Notes: generated by a model from the sequence alone, not told the origin. Shown: positions 1 through 18,002, counted from the first letter of the stretch. The stretch: 64,000 nucleotides of DNA from Cristatella mucedo (GCA_009760855.2 WPIO01000013.1:352501-416500), one strand, 5' to 3'. Numbers and translations are program-made.

Positions 1-584
1 TATCCTTGTCGAGTAGCTCACTGTATTCCAAGACTGTTGTCTTACAGGATAACTACAACATTAAGCCTTCTTTGATCTGTGTAAAGCTATTGCATAATAA
101 TACTCCTGAAATTCTTGGCCTATCACACTATAGATCCATTGCGTTGCTCGTGCGTTGATGCCACGTATTGATTTCACCTTCACCTACAAGCTCTACATTA
201 CATTGCGTAAGACCACTGCCCCTTCAGGTGCGTCCAGCGGCTACAAGGAATGAAGCTGTACAGGCATTGCTGCCCCTTTGCCAAGGATCCCGCCTAAAAA
301 TATGAACATTGCCTGGCTACATAACAGGCTTAGTGTTGCTTGATGGGAATGCATGACAAAGGGTGGCAACATACGGGAATAACATCTTTTCATGCTGACA
401 AATCCGCTGTTAGAAGCGAGGCATACAACCGCACGGAATCTACAAAGAGTAATCAGTTAAAAAAAAAGCATGCAGCACTCACCGGTCCTGCTATGAAGCC
501 AATCAATATCGTCAGGTGCCCGTTTCCTTGTACGATCCAAGCTTTATATTATATTTTATATTATATATATATATATACTATTAC

Positions 585-617
<33 letters not shown>

Positions 618-2189
618 TTTATATACTTTATATTATATTTCGATCCTCTTGATTTCACCAGCCCTAATGAAAAGCAACAGCAGTTGAAATAGAATTAGAG
701 AATGCAACAAGTGCTAGCGCTGGGACTGCTTAGCTGCTGCTGAGGCCACAGAAAGAACGCACGGCTGGGGCAGTCAGGGAAACCGGCTAGAATCCGGCCA
801 ACGAGCCCACTACAACTGTCCTCGCCAAACTAATCACCAGATTTGACGTTTCGAAATGCTACTGCTCTGGCCAATAGTTCACTATATCGCCGCTACTCGA
901 TTTACAAGGTCCAGCATGCACGAGGCTAGCCTGCTACCAAACGCGGGACCAATAGGAGACTCTGCGTCCAAACCGGGGCAAAAACGTTTCGCACCAAGGT
1001 CACACAATAATAGGAACTAGCTTTTCAAACTTAAGGCGCTAAGAATAGGTAAGTTCACGCGCTTGAGGGTGCAAGTGGGCTCCATACACAACGGGCACGG
1101 AACGGCCGACGAATCCTCAAGAAGCAACATTTCACAAACTTCTTAAAAAAGCGGCAAGGGCTGTGAGGAACTTCTGTTGATCAACATCCTTAACGCTATT
1201 AGTCCGCTATACAAAGGAATTATATTTATTTATATTTTATCGTAGCGGCGAAGTCACCTTGTCTCCTAAGGCCTAGCAACCAATCGAAACGGCCTCTGGA
1301 TGAACCCATCCCTCGTCGGGCTGTGTGGCACAAGTGAGCGACAAGTTTCCTGACTCCGGCGCCATGCACTTTATTTAGAAAATACGCCCACCTACCGCAG
1401 TCTACACACAATAGACGGCCACCAGCGAAAAGCGATCCTGTACTCTCTGCCTCGGGCCTTCCCAGGCAAACCTTTTATTCCATGCATACGCATCACTCTG
1501 CTACACAAATCCATTTGCCAAGAGCAAACCCGTCGACAATTAGCAGCAGCTCAGGTAGATGGAGGCCATCTCCTATTGCCGCATGTGCGTGGATCTTCGG
1601 AGAGCCTCCGAGTATGCGTCCGCCAGCAATTGCACACGCAATTAACTTGTCAACAGAAGGCAGCTGCTTAGGAAGGCTGGTACCTCAAAGAGCCATGCTC
1701 TAGGCCGCTCGTGGCAATCTGCTCTCACCCTGTCACATTCAAAGAGGCAAAATTAATGGGCAAGGATCTGGTTCATTTCCAGTAATGCAGCACTCATGTA
1801 GCTAGCTATAGTTTTCAAGTCAAGTGTGCTGATTTCAATCTGATATTAAACTTCCACCTGTCTCAAGGTTTTTTGCTTCAAATTGCAGGCTTTTGGCTGA
1901 GCAGTAGCATCCATTGAGATGAATAAACAGGAGCGTAGTCAGACAGTAGCTATTACGTGAATTGCTCCTCATCTCGGCTAAACCCGCAACCCAACAAAGC
2001 CAGCTACCCTAGACCACCACTTTCAGTATGCAGAAGCCGCTGTGAGAGGAAAGCTAGCTGTCAGAGACTAAGGTTTATCCCCCCCCCCCACAGACCTATC
2101 TAGTCGGGACGCAAACACTCACGCCGGCTCGGTTTGCAGTCATGAAAACGGACCGGCGGACGAGGTGGCCTGCTTCTCCCGGCACGCTA
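1..2189. other. No gene seen; AT microsatellite
   Basis: I see no coding region or recognisable transposon here. An AT-rich stretch at about 541-640 is mostly (TA)n. A C-run sits at about 2080-2089. The open frames in this stretch are short, have no family resemblance, and I regard them as chance. Confidence 0.6.
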
Positions 2190-2325
2190 CAATGGTTGCT
2201 GGCCCAGCGGTCAAAGGTGCTCGCCCCGACCGAGGTCGTGGGCTCGAGCCCCGCGCGGCATATGTGAAGCGCCTGAATAGCGACTACGTTCTCTTGGGGC
2301 GCTATATACAAATGAATTATATAAG
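2190..2325 (+). mobile_element. SINE-1 copy (tRNA-like head, LINE-B-like tail)
   Basis: The copy has an A-box-like stretch (GGCCCAGCGGTCAAAGGTGC), a B-box-like stretch (GGTCGTGGGCTCGAGCC), then the tail GCGCCTGAATAGCGAC...GCGCTATATACAAATGAATTATATA. The same arrangement recurs at seven other places in the window, which defines the family by internal comparison. Transcription would be by RNA polymerase III. The family name is mine. Confidence 0.75.
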
Positions 2326-2694
2326 TTCCCAAATGTTGACCAGTCGGCGTTAGGACAGCTCTGGAGTAGGGATCCCACCAATTCATGAACAGCTGTAGCT
2401 GCCTCCTACTAAGGGGCGATGGTTCGCCCACTTTCCTCATTTATTTGCTGACTAAGTAAATGCAATTGCGATACATTGGATTCGGAGACTGAGAAACTCT
2501 GTGAGTGCGTAGGACGCCTAGATAAGAGGATGGATGCAACCCCGGCAGACGCGGAGAGCGATCCAGGGTTTTCTGGGAAGAATTGTCGAACAATGAATTT
2601 GATTAATACTTTTTGGGTCACAATATCAGTGCCATAGTTAAGAATATGGAACGCGTCAAAAACGTCAAGCATGTATGTGAAGAGCAGCTCATCA

Positions 2695-2862
2695 CTCGCT
2701 TTAAGACCCCTAACCACGCTATTCATGTTGTTTATCAAGCATGATATTACTCACCGTTCAATCGCATTTCCCTTTGCAGCAAATGTAAAGCGCCTACAGA
2801 GAGATTGAGTTCTCTGAGAGCGCTTTATCAAGTGCATTATAATTATTAATATTATTATGAAG
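2695..2862 (+). mobile_element. LINE-B 3' end fragment
   Basis: This matches the last ~160 bases of LINE-B copies elsewhere (for example 30390-30540): CCCCTAACCACGCTATTCAT, then TTTGCAGCAAATGTAAAGCGCC, then GATTGAGTTCTCTGAGAGCG and an AT-rich tail. It is heavily 5'-truncated and non-coding. Confidence 0.75.
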
Positions 2863-2957
2863 ACGACCGGCCAGATAGGTAGATCTAACGAAGAGGTTAA
2901 TGCAGGAAAAAATCTCGACCGGGAAAGCCTACTATATAGCACTCAGCTTGCTATGAG

Positions 2958-3260
2958 TAATGTAATGCAATGTATCTCCGTCTGTGACTCCCCAAAGCCA
3001 TCAAGACCATGTGGGTGTTACGCGGAAGAGTTTTTTATAGCGCACTCACAGCCTAACCGGCTTTCGGTATGCATTCGGTAGCCAACAGACTTCGTCTCAC
3101 GCAACAAAGAGAAAGTGGGAAGCATAGCAGAGTCAGGAGGGCAGTTGAGGCAGTGAGTAGCATGGAAGTAGCAGCTCAGGACCGCTGAACAGGATGAGCC
3201 GTAGTCGGCAGCTGGAGAGTAGCTGTAGTTGCGTAAGAGTAGTTTTCCTAGTAACATGTT
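2958..3260 (-). mobile_element. LINE-A 3' end fragment
   Basis: Read on the minus strand, this is the C-terminal coding end and short 3' UTR of LINE-A, matching 51130-51420. The tail next to position 2958 is TAATGTAATG, the complement of the (TACAT)n LINE-A tail. Only about 300 bases survive, with internal damage. Confidence 0.75.
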
Positions 3261-4329
3261 ATTCTCTATACGTCTATTGCACTTTCAGTGCCAAAACATG
3301 TTTCGAGAGTCATCTATGCGTCAAAATTAAGATTAACGTTGCCAGCTGAGCAGCGTGCATTGTGGGCCGACTGGCCATGGGACTACGATTGGTTTCTTGG
3401 TCCAGCATTTCTGTTCCAGACAGGTCAGGGGGCAAGCCTCACATTAATCAACATTGGTGTTTCATAAGGATCATTAAAGCGAGCAATCTTGTGACCTGGG
3501 TGGGTGGCTGCTAAGACTTCTCTGCTGCTACATCAGTAAGGCCGTTTAATCAGCTGACCTTTACATTTACACAATGACCCCTATCTATGGGTGATACAAT
3601 TTCAGCTTCAAAAGGTATACTGGGCCGTGCTGGAGGCTGGTTGCCTCTGAGTCAGCCTCGCCTTGGCTGAACTTGAAAAATCAAGGGAAAGCATGAGGAA
3701 TAATTGAACAGACTGCACCTGTCATTTTGTATGGGGTACTGAAACTAGTTTATTTATAATGATGCACCACTGGCTGGCTTGTCTGTATAGCTGTACAGTG
3801 TAAACAATTGTACCCCCACAAAACAGAACTCAGCATTGATTGAAGAGGAGGATAAACTACGGCTCGTTCAACACGCCGACATCTGCCCAGAATTATGGGC
3901 TATTCACTGCAATTGCTTGCAAAAAGATACAACTTCTGCTCCTGCTCCTCTCATGGCCCGACTACTGCAACCGGGATTAGGAAGGGCGGATTAAAGCAGC
4001 CACAAGTTCAAACAATGATCAGCCATAAGTACAGCTGCTAGCTGCGTCTTCAATCGTAGAAATTTAATCGCATGTCTCTTTCATAAAGAAGCTACATTGC
4101 AACCTGAAGCTGATGGCTGCGAAGCTGATAAAAGCGAAGAATGAGTTCTCTGACCTGCAAGGCCGCCCGGAAACGGCTGTCTTCATACATAGCTGAACTG
4201 TGGCATAAGCTTTTAAAGGATCTTATCCTTGCAAGTTTAAAAAAAGGCTGCTCCTAGGGCCGCTCGTTAAGAACAAGACACTACATGAAGAGAACTTGAG
4301 CAGTTTCTGCTTAGTCTCCCAAACGCAGC
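3261..4329. other. No gene seen
   Basis: No recognisable coding region or RNA gene. A short segment near 3530-3560 (GGCCGTTTAATCAGCTGACC) resembles the tail of the SINE-2 copy at 29334-29500 and may be a remnant. The rest is unassigned. Confidence 0.5.
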
Positions 4330-5826
4330 TAGTATAAATGACACTGGATCGCGTACTGGCAGACCGGCTAAACTTGTATGTCAAAATTTCAAACCTAGCT
4401 AGTCAGTTCCAGTCAGATTCTATAGCTACTCACTCCACCGAGTCAGAATTGGTACAGGTATACAACGACCTTGTAAGAAATGCAGACTTATAGTCTCTCA
4501 GCTTATTTTGCTTGATATTTTGGCAGTGATCTATACTACTCATCAACATGTCTTTCTCTTGTGCCACATATCTCGCCTGGGCATAATTGGCTTCTGCACT
4601 GCTATGGCTAAGGTCATATCTTAGTGGGATACTCGAGAGATCAATGGGCAACAGGAGGGCAACCGTCAAGTCAATGGGCAACTATCATCCCAGGTGCACC
4701 CCGAGGCTCAGAGTCATCCCGTGGCACGGCACTGCAATGCATTAGATTCTATTTCTGGGGACAATCCAGAGCATTGATGTCAGCAGCAACAATCACTTAA
4801 AGAGCCTCTAAAGTACGGGGCATCCCAGAGCTCTTCAGTGCATCGTCCACTTCTCTTCATAATCTATGCTCTCCACCATCTTGCTGCTGTATTTGCCAAG
4901 CACAGTCTCGGCTTTTGTTTCCATGCAGATGACACACAGATATACCCATGCTTTGATTCCTACCAACCTTCAAGCACGTCAAACTCTCTTAACTACCTAG
5001 CAGCATGTATTGCTGACATTCACACTTGGATGGCAGCAAACATTCTCACTGAATTACCGCAGTCCTGGTTTGCCCCTCGTTAAGGGTTAAGGTGCTAGCT
5101 CCGACCAAGTTCTGACCGAGGTCGTGGGCTCGAGCCCCGAAGCATATGTGAAGCGCACGAATAGAGATGAGGGTCTCTTAGGACGCTATACAAATGAATT
5201 TGTATCTATTTATAGTTACTGTACAACCAACATAGTAGCTATGGGCAAACGTCGTCTCGCTCGGCAATTGGAGAACCTATGCTTTCAAACAGGCACTGCC
5301 AGCATATCTCCTGTAGCATCTGCACGAAATCTAGATGTCCTAGTCCAAAGTGACTTTTCACTGGACGACCACATCAGCTCTGCAGTCAAGTCTGCCGACT
5401 TGAACTTAGGTAACATTGCAGAAATTCAGGTCTGCTGACACAGGGGTACCAACTCCGAGTTGGTCAATGCATTTGCTACATCTGCTTGCAACTGACTGCT
5501 TGCAGGTCTGTCGGCTGTGCAATCTGGTGCTTACACTTGGTGAAAAACGCTTCAGCGCAGCTTACCTGTCGTAAGGGTTGCAGTTGCCTCATTACGCTAC
5601 TTGTTGCCGACCTGGGCTCTCTCCTTATCAAGCAGCACAGAGCTGCCAAGGTTCTATCACTCACTTTTAGATGCCTTTATTCTCTGGCTTTACCGTCTCT
5701 ATCAGAAAAACTCCATTCAGCAAAAACCTATTCAAGCTAGGCATATTATCACTGACTCTTCCGACTCGAGAGGTTTAGCTGTGCCGACTCAAGAGGTTTA
5801 GCTGTGCCTCAAACCAACCTCAAATC
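4330..5826 (+). mobile_element. LINE-B copy, decayed, split by a SINE-1
   Basis: Translated pieces match the reverse transcriptase of the better LINE-B copy at 13190-14640: an HSTESELVQVYNDL-like segment near 4430, a degenerate catalytic segment (MQMTHRYT, a decayed xADDTQLY) near 4925, then ASARNLDVLVQSDFSLDDHI at about 5310-5370. Many stops and frameshifts make it non-functional. A SINE-1 copy (5081-5204) interrupts it between segments corresponding to LNDD and KTNIVAM. Confidence 0.7.
5081..5204 (+). mobile_element. SINE-1 copy inserted in LINE-B
   Basis: It has the SINE-1 head (GGTCGTGGGCTCGAGCCCCG near 5120) and tail (GCTATACAAATGAATT near 5184). The flanks on both sides are LINE-B sequence that is contiguous in other copies, so this is a nested, younger insertion. 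Confidence 0.8.
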
Positions 5827-6531
5827 CGTTGTCCTTCCGTCCGTCACGCGGCAAGGTGGCACACTTTCGTCATGCGGCAAGATGGCATAGAGGTGTCTTC
5901 CGTGGCAGAACTATGCTATGACTCAGCGGAGCGAGTCCACAGGCTGTGAGCTGCTCGTATACTATTGTTATTATTAAAAGAAAGCAGAACCGCAACATTG
6001 GTAATGGAGATCTATAGAGTTGACCCTAAAAAACTGTCCGGTATGCAGTTAAATCAAAGAGATCGTGCGATTAAAATCAACTAATTTTGTTTATGTCTGC
6101 GGCCGGATACCAGCATCTAAATGCTTGGCAGCATCAGCTGCTTTGCGAAACGATGACAGAATGAACAGAGCTAGCTTGACGAGATCGAGCCTAACAGTTG
6201 CATACTAGGCAACATTGCGCAGCCACCGATAGTCAAGGGCGAAGCGGTCGGTGCGATTGGTAAACTCTATAGGTACCACAGACTGCGAATGTCATCAACT
6301 TGCACGCAAAACATCAGCAGTTTCGATTAGACAGCCACGATGTCGATCGCAAACGCCCGAGCTGACTTCTGACGAGTCGTCCCTACCGATCAATACGCGG
6401 CAGAGGCAAATCGAAAGATGCATAGCTGCCTCGGTGGCAGATGGGCACCGACGGCATCGCACAGCCGTCACTACCACCACCACCACCACCACCACTGCGT
6501 TGCCTACACTATCACAGGATGCTCACTGGAG
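5827..6531. other. HSDL2 3' flank; nothing identified
   Basis: This segment lies downstream of the HSDL2 stop codon (gene on the minus strand) and probably contains its 3' UTR. I see no canonical AATAAA on the minus strand close to the stop. A (CCA/ACC) run at about 6471-6496 is a short microsatellite. Confidence 0.45.
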
Positions 6532-11875
<5,344 letters not shown>

Positions 11876-13044
11876 CCCGACACGACAGAGAGTGAGGCTA
11901 AGCTCTGATCATGAGGCTCAATGCTCCCCTCAGGGTCCAGCACGGGTCGAGTGGAGTCACTAGCGAGAGGCAGGCCATGCACGAGCAGTACGGCTCAGTG
12001 TCAGTTAGCAGGCAGACATGCTATTGGGGTGAGCCGACCGGCAGCATCATTATAGGCATCAACGTTGATATCTTCAGTTTTTTTATAAGATAGAATAACT
12101 GCAATACCTTTAGCTAACGAGTCTGTTCGGAACACATACAGCCATGTCATTTGCCTCCTCCCTCTTTCATTCAACCTTTTTCCCTCCATCATTCTGATCA
12201 CTCCCATCTTTTCCTTTCACAGGCAAGCACATTAACTAATCAGCGATCTTAGTACAGCATCACAGCCATATAATTTAGTTCACTACTTGGAACACTACGT
12301 GGAAGTGGCAAGCAAACAAACAATTATCATTCAGCAGACGGTTTCACACTGACACAGCACCTCTACAGAACACATAAAAACCACAACAGCAGTGCCAATC
12401 CGGAACTTTTGGCTCATAGCATCGAATGTCCAGGGCCTTCTATAAACGCAGATATTGGCAGCAGCTAGTCGGCATCGAGAGATAAAAAGCTAAGTGAAAC
12501 GTAAAGATGAGCTGGTTAAACGGCCTAATGTACATAGCGGCGCATGAACCACGAGGCTTGAATCACTCTGACTTGCAGTGCAGAGCAGTGAAGAATAGCC
12601 AGGTAGAGCTGCAGGACTCGAACCCACGACCCGGGTTGCAAAGTGCGAGCAATTTAGCCCTGGGCTAGCGATGAAAAACGTTGGAGACAGGGCCACACGT
12701 CGTCTAGCGCTCCTTAAGAGTAACTTAGCAATGGCTGCACAGCCGAGAGAAGAATGCTTTGCCTGATAGCCAACCATCTAGTGTATAGTATGCTCTCAGT
12801 GTTGACTTCGATGAGCCATCAAGACGTCAAGCACAAGGGATAACATAGGGCATGATTCAAGAAAACACAGGGGACCGTTCTAAGAAAGAAACACACTTGC
12901 CATCAAAAAATCTACGATGATAACAACAACAACAACAATAATAATATTAATATAAATGTCCCTTCTACAGTACACTGGAACGAATGGTGGCAGACCAGCT
13001 TAGCACTGTCATTGAAACGTCAAACGTAGCTAGCATGCCGAGCT
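11876..13044. other. HSDL2 upstream flank; no gene seen
   Basis: This contains the putative 5' flank of HSDL2. No TATA-like promoter or CpG-dense island is evident. A tRNA-like SINE candidate lies at 12565-12695 (listed separately). The rest is unassigned. Confidence 0.5.
12565..12695 (-). mobile_element. Candidate SINE-3 (tRNA-like), minus strand
   Basis: On the minus strand the order is an A-box-like TAGCCCAGGGCTAAATTGC then a B-box-like GGTCGTGGGTTCGAGTCCTG about 30 bases downstream, which is tRNA spacing. It cannot be a working tRNA gene because the arms do not fold cleanly by eye. A similar B-box segment (GGTCGTGGGTTTGAGTCCTG) occurs at 47980-47999 on the plus strand. Confidence 0.5.
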
Positions 13045-13189
13045 GCCTGGGTCCAGTGGCTAAGGTGCTCGCCCCAACCAAGGTCTGGCTGACGTGCTCA
13101 AGCCCCGACGCATATGTGAAGCGCCTGAATAGAGATTAAGTTCTCTTAGGGTGCTATACAAATGAATTATCTATATTTTTTATATTTAT
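13045..13189 (+). mobile_element. SINE-1 copy
   Basis: Near full length: GGTCCAGTGGCTAAGGTGCT, a decayed B-box, then GAAGCGCCTGAATAGAGATT, AAGTTCTCTTAGGG and GCTATACAAATGAATTATC. It abuts a LINE-B copy directly downstream. Confidence 0.8.
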
Positions 13190-14640
13190 TTTTTTAAGCT
13201 CCGGTCTGGTTTTAGAGCTAATCACTCCACAGAGTCAGCATTGCTTCGGGTGTACAACGACCTACATAAGAATGCAGACATAGGTAGAGTATCCCTTCTT
13301 ATTTTGCTCGATCTTTCGGCAGCTTTTGATACTATCAATCACAAAGTTCTTCTAGAGCGCCTCTCATCTCGCCTGGGCATCACTGGCATTGAACTGCAAT
13401 GGTTCATGTCCTATCTCAGTGGGAGACTCGATAGTGATGGGAATGGACAAAGATCATCCGATGGAACCTCTGAAATATGGGGTACCTCAGGGCTTTGTGA
13501 TTGGTCTCATTCTTTTCACGGTTTATACTCTCCCTCTTGCCGATGTGACTGCCAAGCACAATCTAGGCTTTCATTTCGAAGCAGATGACACTCAATTGTA
13601 CCTTTGCTTTGATCCCTCCCAGCACTCGACCATGTCGAATTCTTGCAAATCCCCTGTTGCATGTTTTGATGACATCCTGACAGGGATGGCAGCAAACTTT
13701 CATACATTAAATGATGATAAAACCAACTTACTAGTTATGGCCAAACCAAGCGTGATTCCGAAATACATAGACCAAATGCTCAAAAAAATCGGCTCTGCCA
13801 GCTTATTTCCTGTTTCATCTGCACAGAAGCTATGTGTCCCGTTCCAAAATGACCTTTCGTTAGACGACTTGGTCAGCTCCACAGTCGCCTGGCTACTTTC
13901 AGCTACATAGCATTGCTATAATTTGGGATTGCTTAGGTAGGGATGCCAAATCAAAATTGGTCCATGCATTTGTGACAACCCGTCTCGACTTCTGTAACTC
14001 ACGGCTTGCTGGTCTACCGGCCTGTGCAATCAGGCGCTTATAGTTTGAGAAGAACTCTGCAGCTAGGCTTGCCTATCGTGAGTCTCGCAGTTACCACATC
14101 ACAACCCTTCTAGCCGAGTAGCACTGGCTCCCAGTCAAGCAGCGCATCGACAAGGTTCTCTCACACGCTTTTAGGTTCATTCTCTGGCTCCAGCCTACCT
14201 ATCAGACCTAGTCCCCCACTAGGTTAGGCATCGTACTATCTGCATGCTGAATCAAATCACTAAGCTACACCTCATATGAACCTCAAATCTTTTGGAGACA
14301 CAGCCTTTAATGTGTAGGCTCCCAAAGCCTGGAACTCCCTCCCAACTGACGTCACGATATCCCTGACTTGAAGGCATTTAAAAAGATGGTAAAACGCACC
14401 TATTTATCACAGCATTCCTTGTGATTCGTCCTTTGTGTGCTTATGCATGCTGACACTGTACTTGCTACCCTAGCCATATTTGCATGTTGACCCTGTGCAA
14501 ACCAGCTCTATCCATGTTATGCTTGTTGAGATTGAGCATGCAACCACTAACCATTCGATCATGCTTCCTTTACAGTATACATAAAGTACCTACACAGAGA
14601 TGAAGTTCTCTGGGGGCACTATAAACATGTATCATTTTCT
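13190..14640 (+). mobile_element. LINE-B copy, 5'-truncated, RT plus 3' end
   Basis: The best LINE-B representative here. Translation from 13200 gives a SGFxANHSTESALLRVYND block, then LLILLDLSAAFDTINHKVLL (RT motif A) in one frame. After a frameshift near 13440 come YGVPQGFVIGLILFTVYTL (motif B), FEADDTQLYLCF (motif C) and LNDDKTNLLVMAK. The 3' part ends in ACACAGAGATGAAGTTCTCTG near 14600. It is an inactive pseudogene with frameshifts and in-frame stops. It belongs to the CR1/L2/jockey-like non-LTR RT group. Confidence 0.85.
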
Positions 14641-15639
14641 ATTATATTGACAAATCTAACTACCATCGTAGCACTACATAGGGCCAGGTCGGATTGTCTC
14701 TTTAGCCATGTTTCTACTTTACATTTAAACACACATGCTGCATACTTACAAATATATCTTAAAATAAAAAAAATATATATATAATATCTTAAAATACAAG
14801 TCTTGCCCAAATCTAAATACAGCCAGCACTCAGAGGTGTTATCGTTTAAAATTCCGTCACCGTCATTGGTGGCAGCAGCCCAGCTGTTAGCATTAGGCTG
14901 TCATCGGCGGTCTCGATCGTTTCATACACAAGTCAGGTCACTCGTGGGTGCACAGCAGCTACAAACGCATCGCACTCCATTCCCAAGTCCAGTCCACTTT
15001 CTTGTACGTCCACCTTCTTACTTTCCCGAGTGCTAGTTCTGTGCATTTCTCGTCCTATTCAGTCGGTTAGACTATTACTTGTCTTTTACTTATCGTAATG
15101 AAGTCGAACGTCAGGCACATTTGACGCCAACGCGCCGGAGAAAAAACATCGATCAAACTAGAGAGGGGCGGTCATTGTGTTTGCCTCGAAACCCTAGCTC
15201 GACAATCACGGATACTCGCCGCATACGTGGGAGTACATTGAGTATCGAGTCGCCGGCCACGATGAGCGAAGCCGAGTGCAGACCAAGGGCAATCTACACA
15301 TCAGCGCTATTACAGCCCGCCACATCGATGAGGGCTGAGAATAAGAATGATCGCAGCAAGGCTTTAAAGACGAGCAGCTTGGGCAGGCGGGAAGACAAAC
15401 ACGAATACCAGTACCTGCCATCGTTCCCCTCACCCCCCCCACCCCGGCGTCGTTACGTAAACCTCGAGGCCGCGGTTACGGCAAGCCCGGCGTGTAGCTC
15501 GGGTCACTGCCACCTTCGTAGGTCAGGCTCAACCTCTTATTACCACGCTTAATCAGGCCTATGGAACTCGCAAATCTCTTGTCGCATGGTGGACCGCACC
15601 CTTCGGTACAACGTTAACTTGCATAAATCGGCGTATCTA
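14641..15639. other. No gene seen
   Basis: An AT-rich start (14640-14810) is followed by mixed sequence. A 157-codon open frame at 15079-15552 has no family resemblance and a poly-C stretch inside it, so I treat it as chance. Confidence 0.5.
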
Positions 15640-15775
15640 GGTTTGGTCTAGCGGTTAAGGTGCTCGCCCCGACCAATGTCTGACTGAGGTCGTGGGCTCG
15701 AGCCCCGAGGCACATGCGAAGCGCCTGAATAGAGATTAAGTTCTCTTGGGGAGCTATATAAACGAATTATATAAT
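15640..15775 (+). mobile_element. SINE-1 copy, near consensus
   Basis: It has the A-box-like TTTGGTCTAGCGGTTAAGG, B-box GGTCGTGGGCTCGAGCCCCG and tail GCGCCTGAATAGAGATTAAG with TTCTCTTGGGG. It is one of the two cleanest copies, so it is useful as a reference. Confidence 0.85.
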
Positions 15776-17606
15776 TATAGTCAGTCTCCTCAAGTTCATG
15801 GAATTTCGCGAGCGAGACTTCCGCTTCTCTGTCCGTCACCTTATCATCTTGCTGCACTGCGCTGACGCCAGTGGCGCGCAGTGCACCTTACGACAATTAA
15901 CCACATGAGAGAACGCGAGGTCTTAGAAGGCAGGAGGTGACATCCGCGCCCATCCGCCGGCCAGTACAGAAGCCGGCGAGCAAGAGTTAGGCGACCTAAC
16001 CCGCACGAATGGAAAGCGTCGGCCAGATCGCACAATTAATTCTAGTGGGAAATATAGCGTAAATGCGGGAACCGATGCTGGACACGCACGACAAGCAATT
16101 CGTGTTACCCCGTGTTAATCATTTCGACGGTCACACCGGCTAAGATACAAGAGCAGCAGCGTCGGGAATCGGGCAAAGTTCAAGTGAACTTCACATCGAG
16201 GCTCGATTGGGCGTGGCGGAGGCCGGAAGTCGAAGCGACTCGTCGCTTGTGAGTTGGAAGCTACATCGTACTATCCTATAATAATAATAATACATTTGAT
16301 ATAGCACCCTCAGAGAACTCAATCTCTTTCTAGACACTTTACATTTGCTGCAAGCTACGCATGATTGAATGGTTAGTGGTAGAATGCTCAACAAACAAGA
16401 ATAACATGGTTAGGGGTGACCGGCACAGGGTCAGCGTGCAAGTATGGTTAGTGGCAGCATGCACAGTGTCTGCACGCATAAGCACGTAAAGGTCGAATCA
16501 CAGAGACCCACTTAGTGCTGCTATCCTATTGCTATTTCTCATTCTAGAGAACGTACGGGCCAATAGCAGCGGTGTCTCACAGTAGCTAATGCTCGATCAG
16601 CTTACGGCGGTCGAATGTTCGACTGCTACGAGTCGTTAGATATTTATCCTCCAGCCGCGTCGCCATGTTGATAGTGCAGTGAAAAGTGAATATGGACGCT
16701 TTTACAGGCCGTAGGACGTGCAGATGGTCAACAACGAGCTCGAGCCCAGAGTCACTCAACGCTCGCGGCGGTTCGCTAGTTCGGGTCTGAGCGATGAACC
16801 GTTCGGCTCTCTCAATGGACTTGGCAACCACTGCAAGAGACTACCTAACTAGCCCCTCCCCCCAGCCTCCGAGAAGCGTAAGCTATGCGGGGAAGTCTCA
16901 CAGGATAGGCTGCTCCGGCCTTCCGCGGGCTTCCGGTGCATGATCAGCGCCCGCAGACCAGAGTCGGCACCTGCGCTATTCCGCACCCAGTGTGTGGCCA
17001 TTCCACTGCACAGCTTGGCCCGGGCTCTGGACGCGAAGGGTGGATTTTCGGCGTAGAGTTTAAGATTTGAGAATTAGGTCTTAGGATTAAGGTTTTATGC
17101 TTCAGGGCTTAGGGAGAAACTCTATACCAAAAAGGCATCTTTAAAACGTGTTCATTATTTAATCTAAATGTAAGAAAAGGCTGGCTAACGTGTTGAACTT
17201 CTTGTTACGGTCACAGTGGCCATGGCAGAAAGTCGGTTGTCTTTATGCAAAAAGACTCCGTAGCTGTCTACGACTCGACGACGCAGTCGATAACGTAACA
17301 GCTCGTTCGTGTGCCAGCGACGTGCGGGCTTGACTGCAGCAAGTCAGTAACGCAGTGGATCGCAATGAAAACCCGCAGGCGTCAGCAAGTCGTGTGGCTC
17401 TGAAGTTTCCCTTCGTCGTGAATATCTAAATGCCTACTGTTGATTTTTAATGTGCCGCGGCCTACTCTACCAGGTAGCCTGCGGCTTTAGGTTCACGGAC
17501 TGTTAATAATCTGCCGCTCAGTTACGATGGCACCGGCCTATTATCGTTACGCTGTCGTCGTTCAAATGCGTTCCTAGATGCAGTCGTTGTTGCTAGGGCA
17601 CGTGAA
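15776..17606. other. No gene; one LINE-B 3' fragment (minus)
   Basis: At about 16275-16515 there is a minus-strand LINE-B 3' end: (AAT)4, GATATAGCACCCTCAGAGAA, then the CATGCACAGTGTCTGCACGC block. The remainder has no support for genes. Confidence 0.55.
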
Positions 17607-17905
17607 TTGACGATCGACAAATACCGGCCTACCCGAAGTCGCCGCGGCTGCCGAACCTTGCTCTTTTGGAACGCCTGCATGTTTACTATTCCCAGCCGTG
17701 TCTCTTGCCACCATTCGCGATCTCCCACAAGCACTGCAGTTAATCGCTCTAACTTAGTGGTCATCAAGCATACTACATTCTCGGATGCCCATCTTTATGC
17801 TTGTCTTTGGAATTCTCGCTCAATATGCAATAAACCCCCAACAATAGGCGACATGATTACAGAGAATGACTCCGACCAGCTCTCCTTGACCGAGGTCCGT
17901 TAAAA
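17607..17905 (+). pseudogene. Orphan LINE endonuclease N-terminal fragment
   Basis: The open frame contains ACLWNSRSICNKPPTIGDMI followed by TENDSDQLSLTEVR. This resembles the first strands of the APE-type endonuclease of CR1/L2-like LINEs, where an NxRSxxNK motif precedes an LxLTET motif; the expected E-T-W is changed here. Coding stops at 17903 and there is no RT downstream; a (GACAGA)n repeat follows. It is the only endonuclease-side remnant I recognise in the window. Confidence 0.6.
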
Positions 17906-18002
17906 TCGCTTACCCGCCCGACTATTGTTGGCGTCGTGTGTTCGTTGATGAGATGTTAGCAACGCATAGTCAGAGTATGACTATTTGTTCAGCCAACACA
18001 CG

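Noticed and set aside
12565-12695. Functional tRNA gene
   Set aside because: A and B boxes are present but the acceptor, D and anticodon arms do not pair by eye; a tRNA-derived SINE is a better fit.
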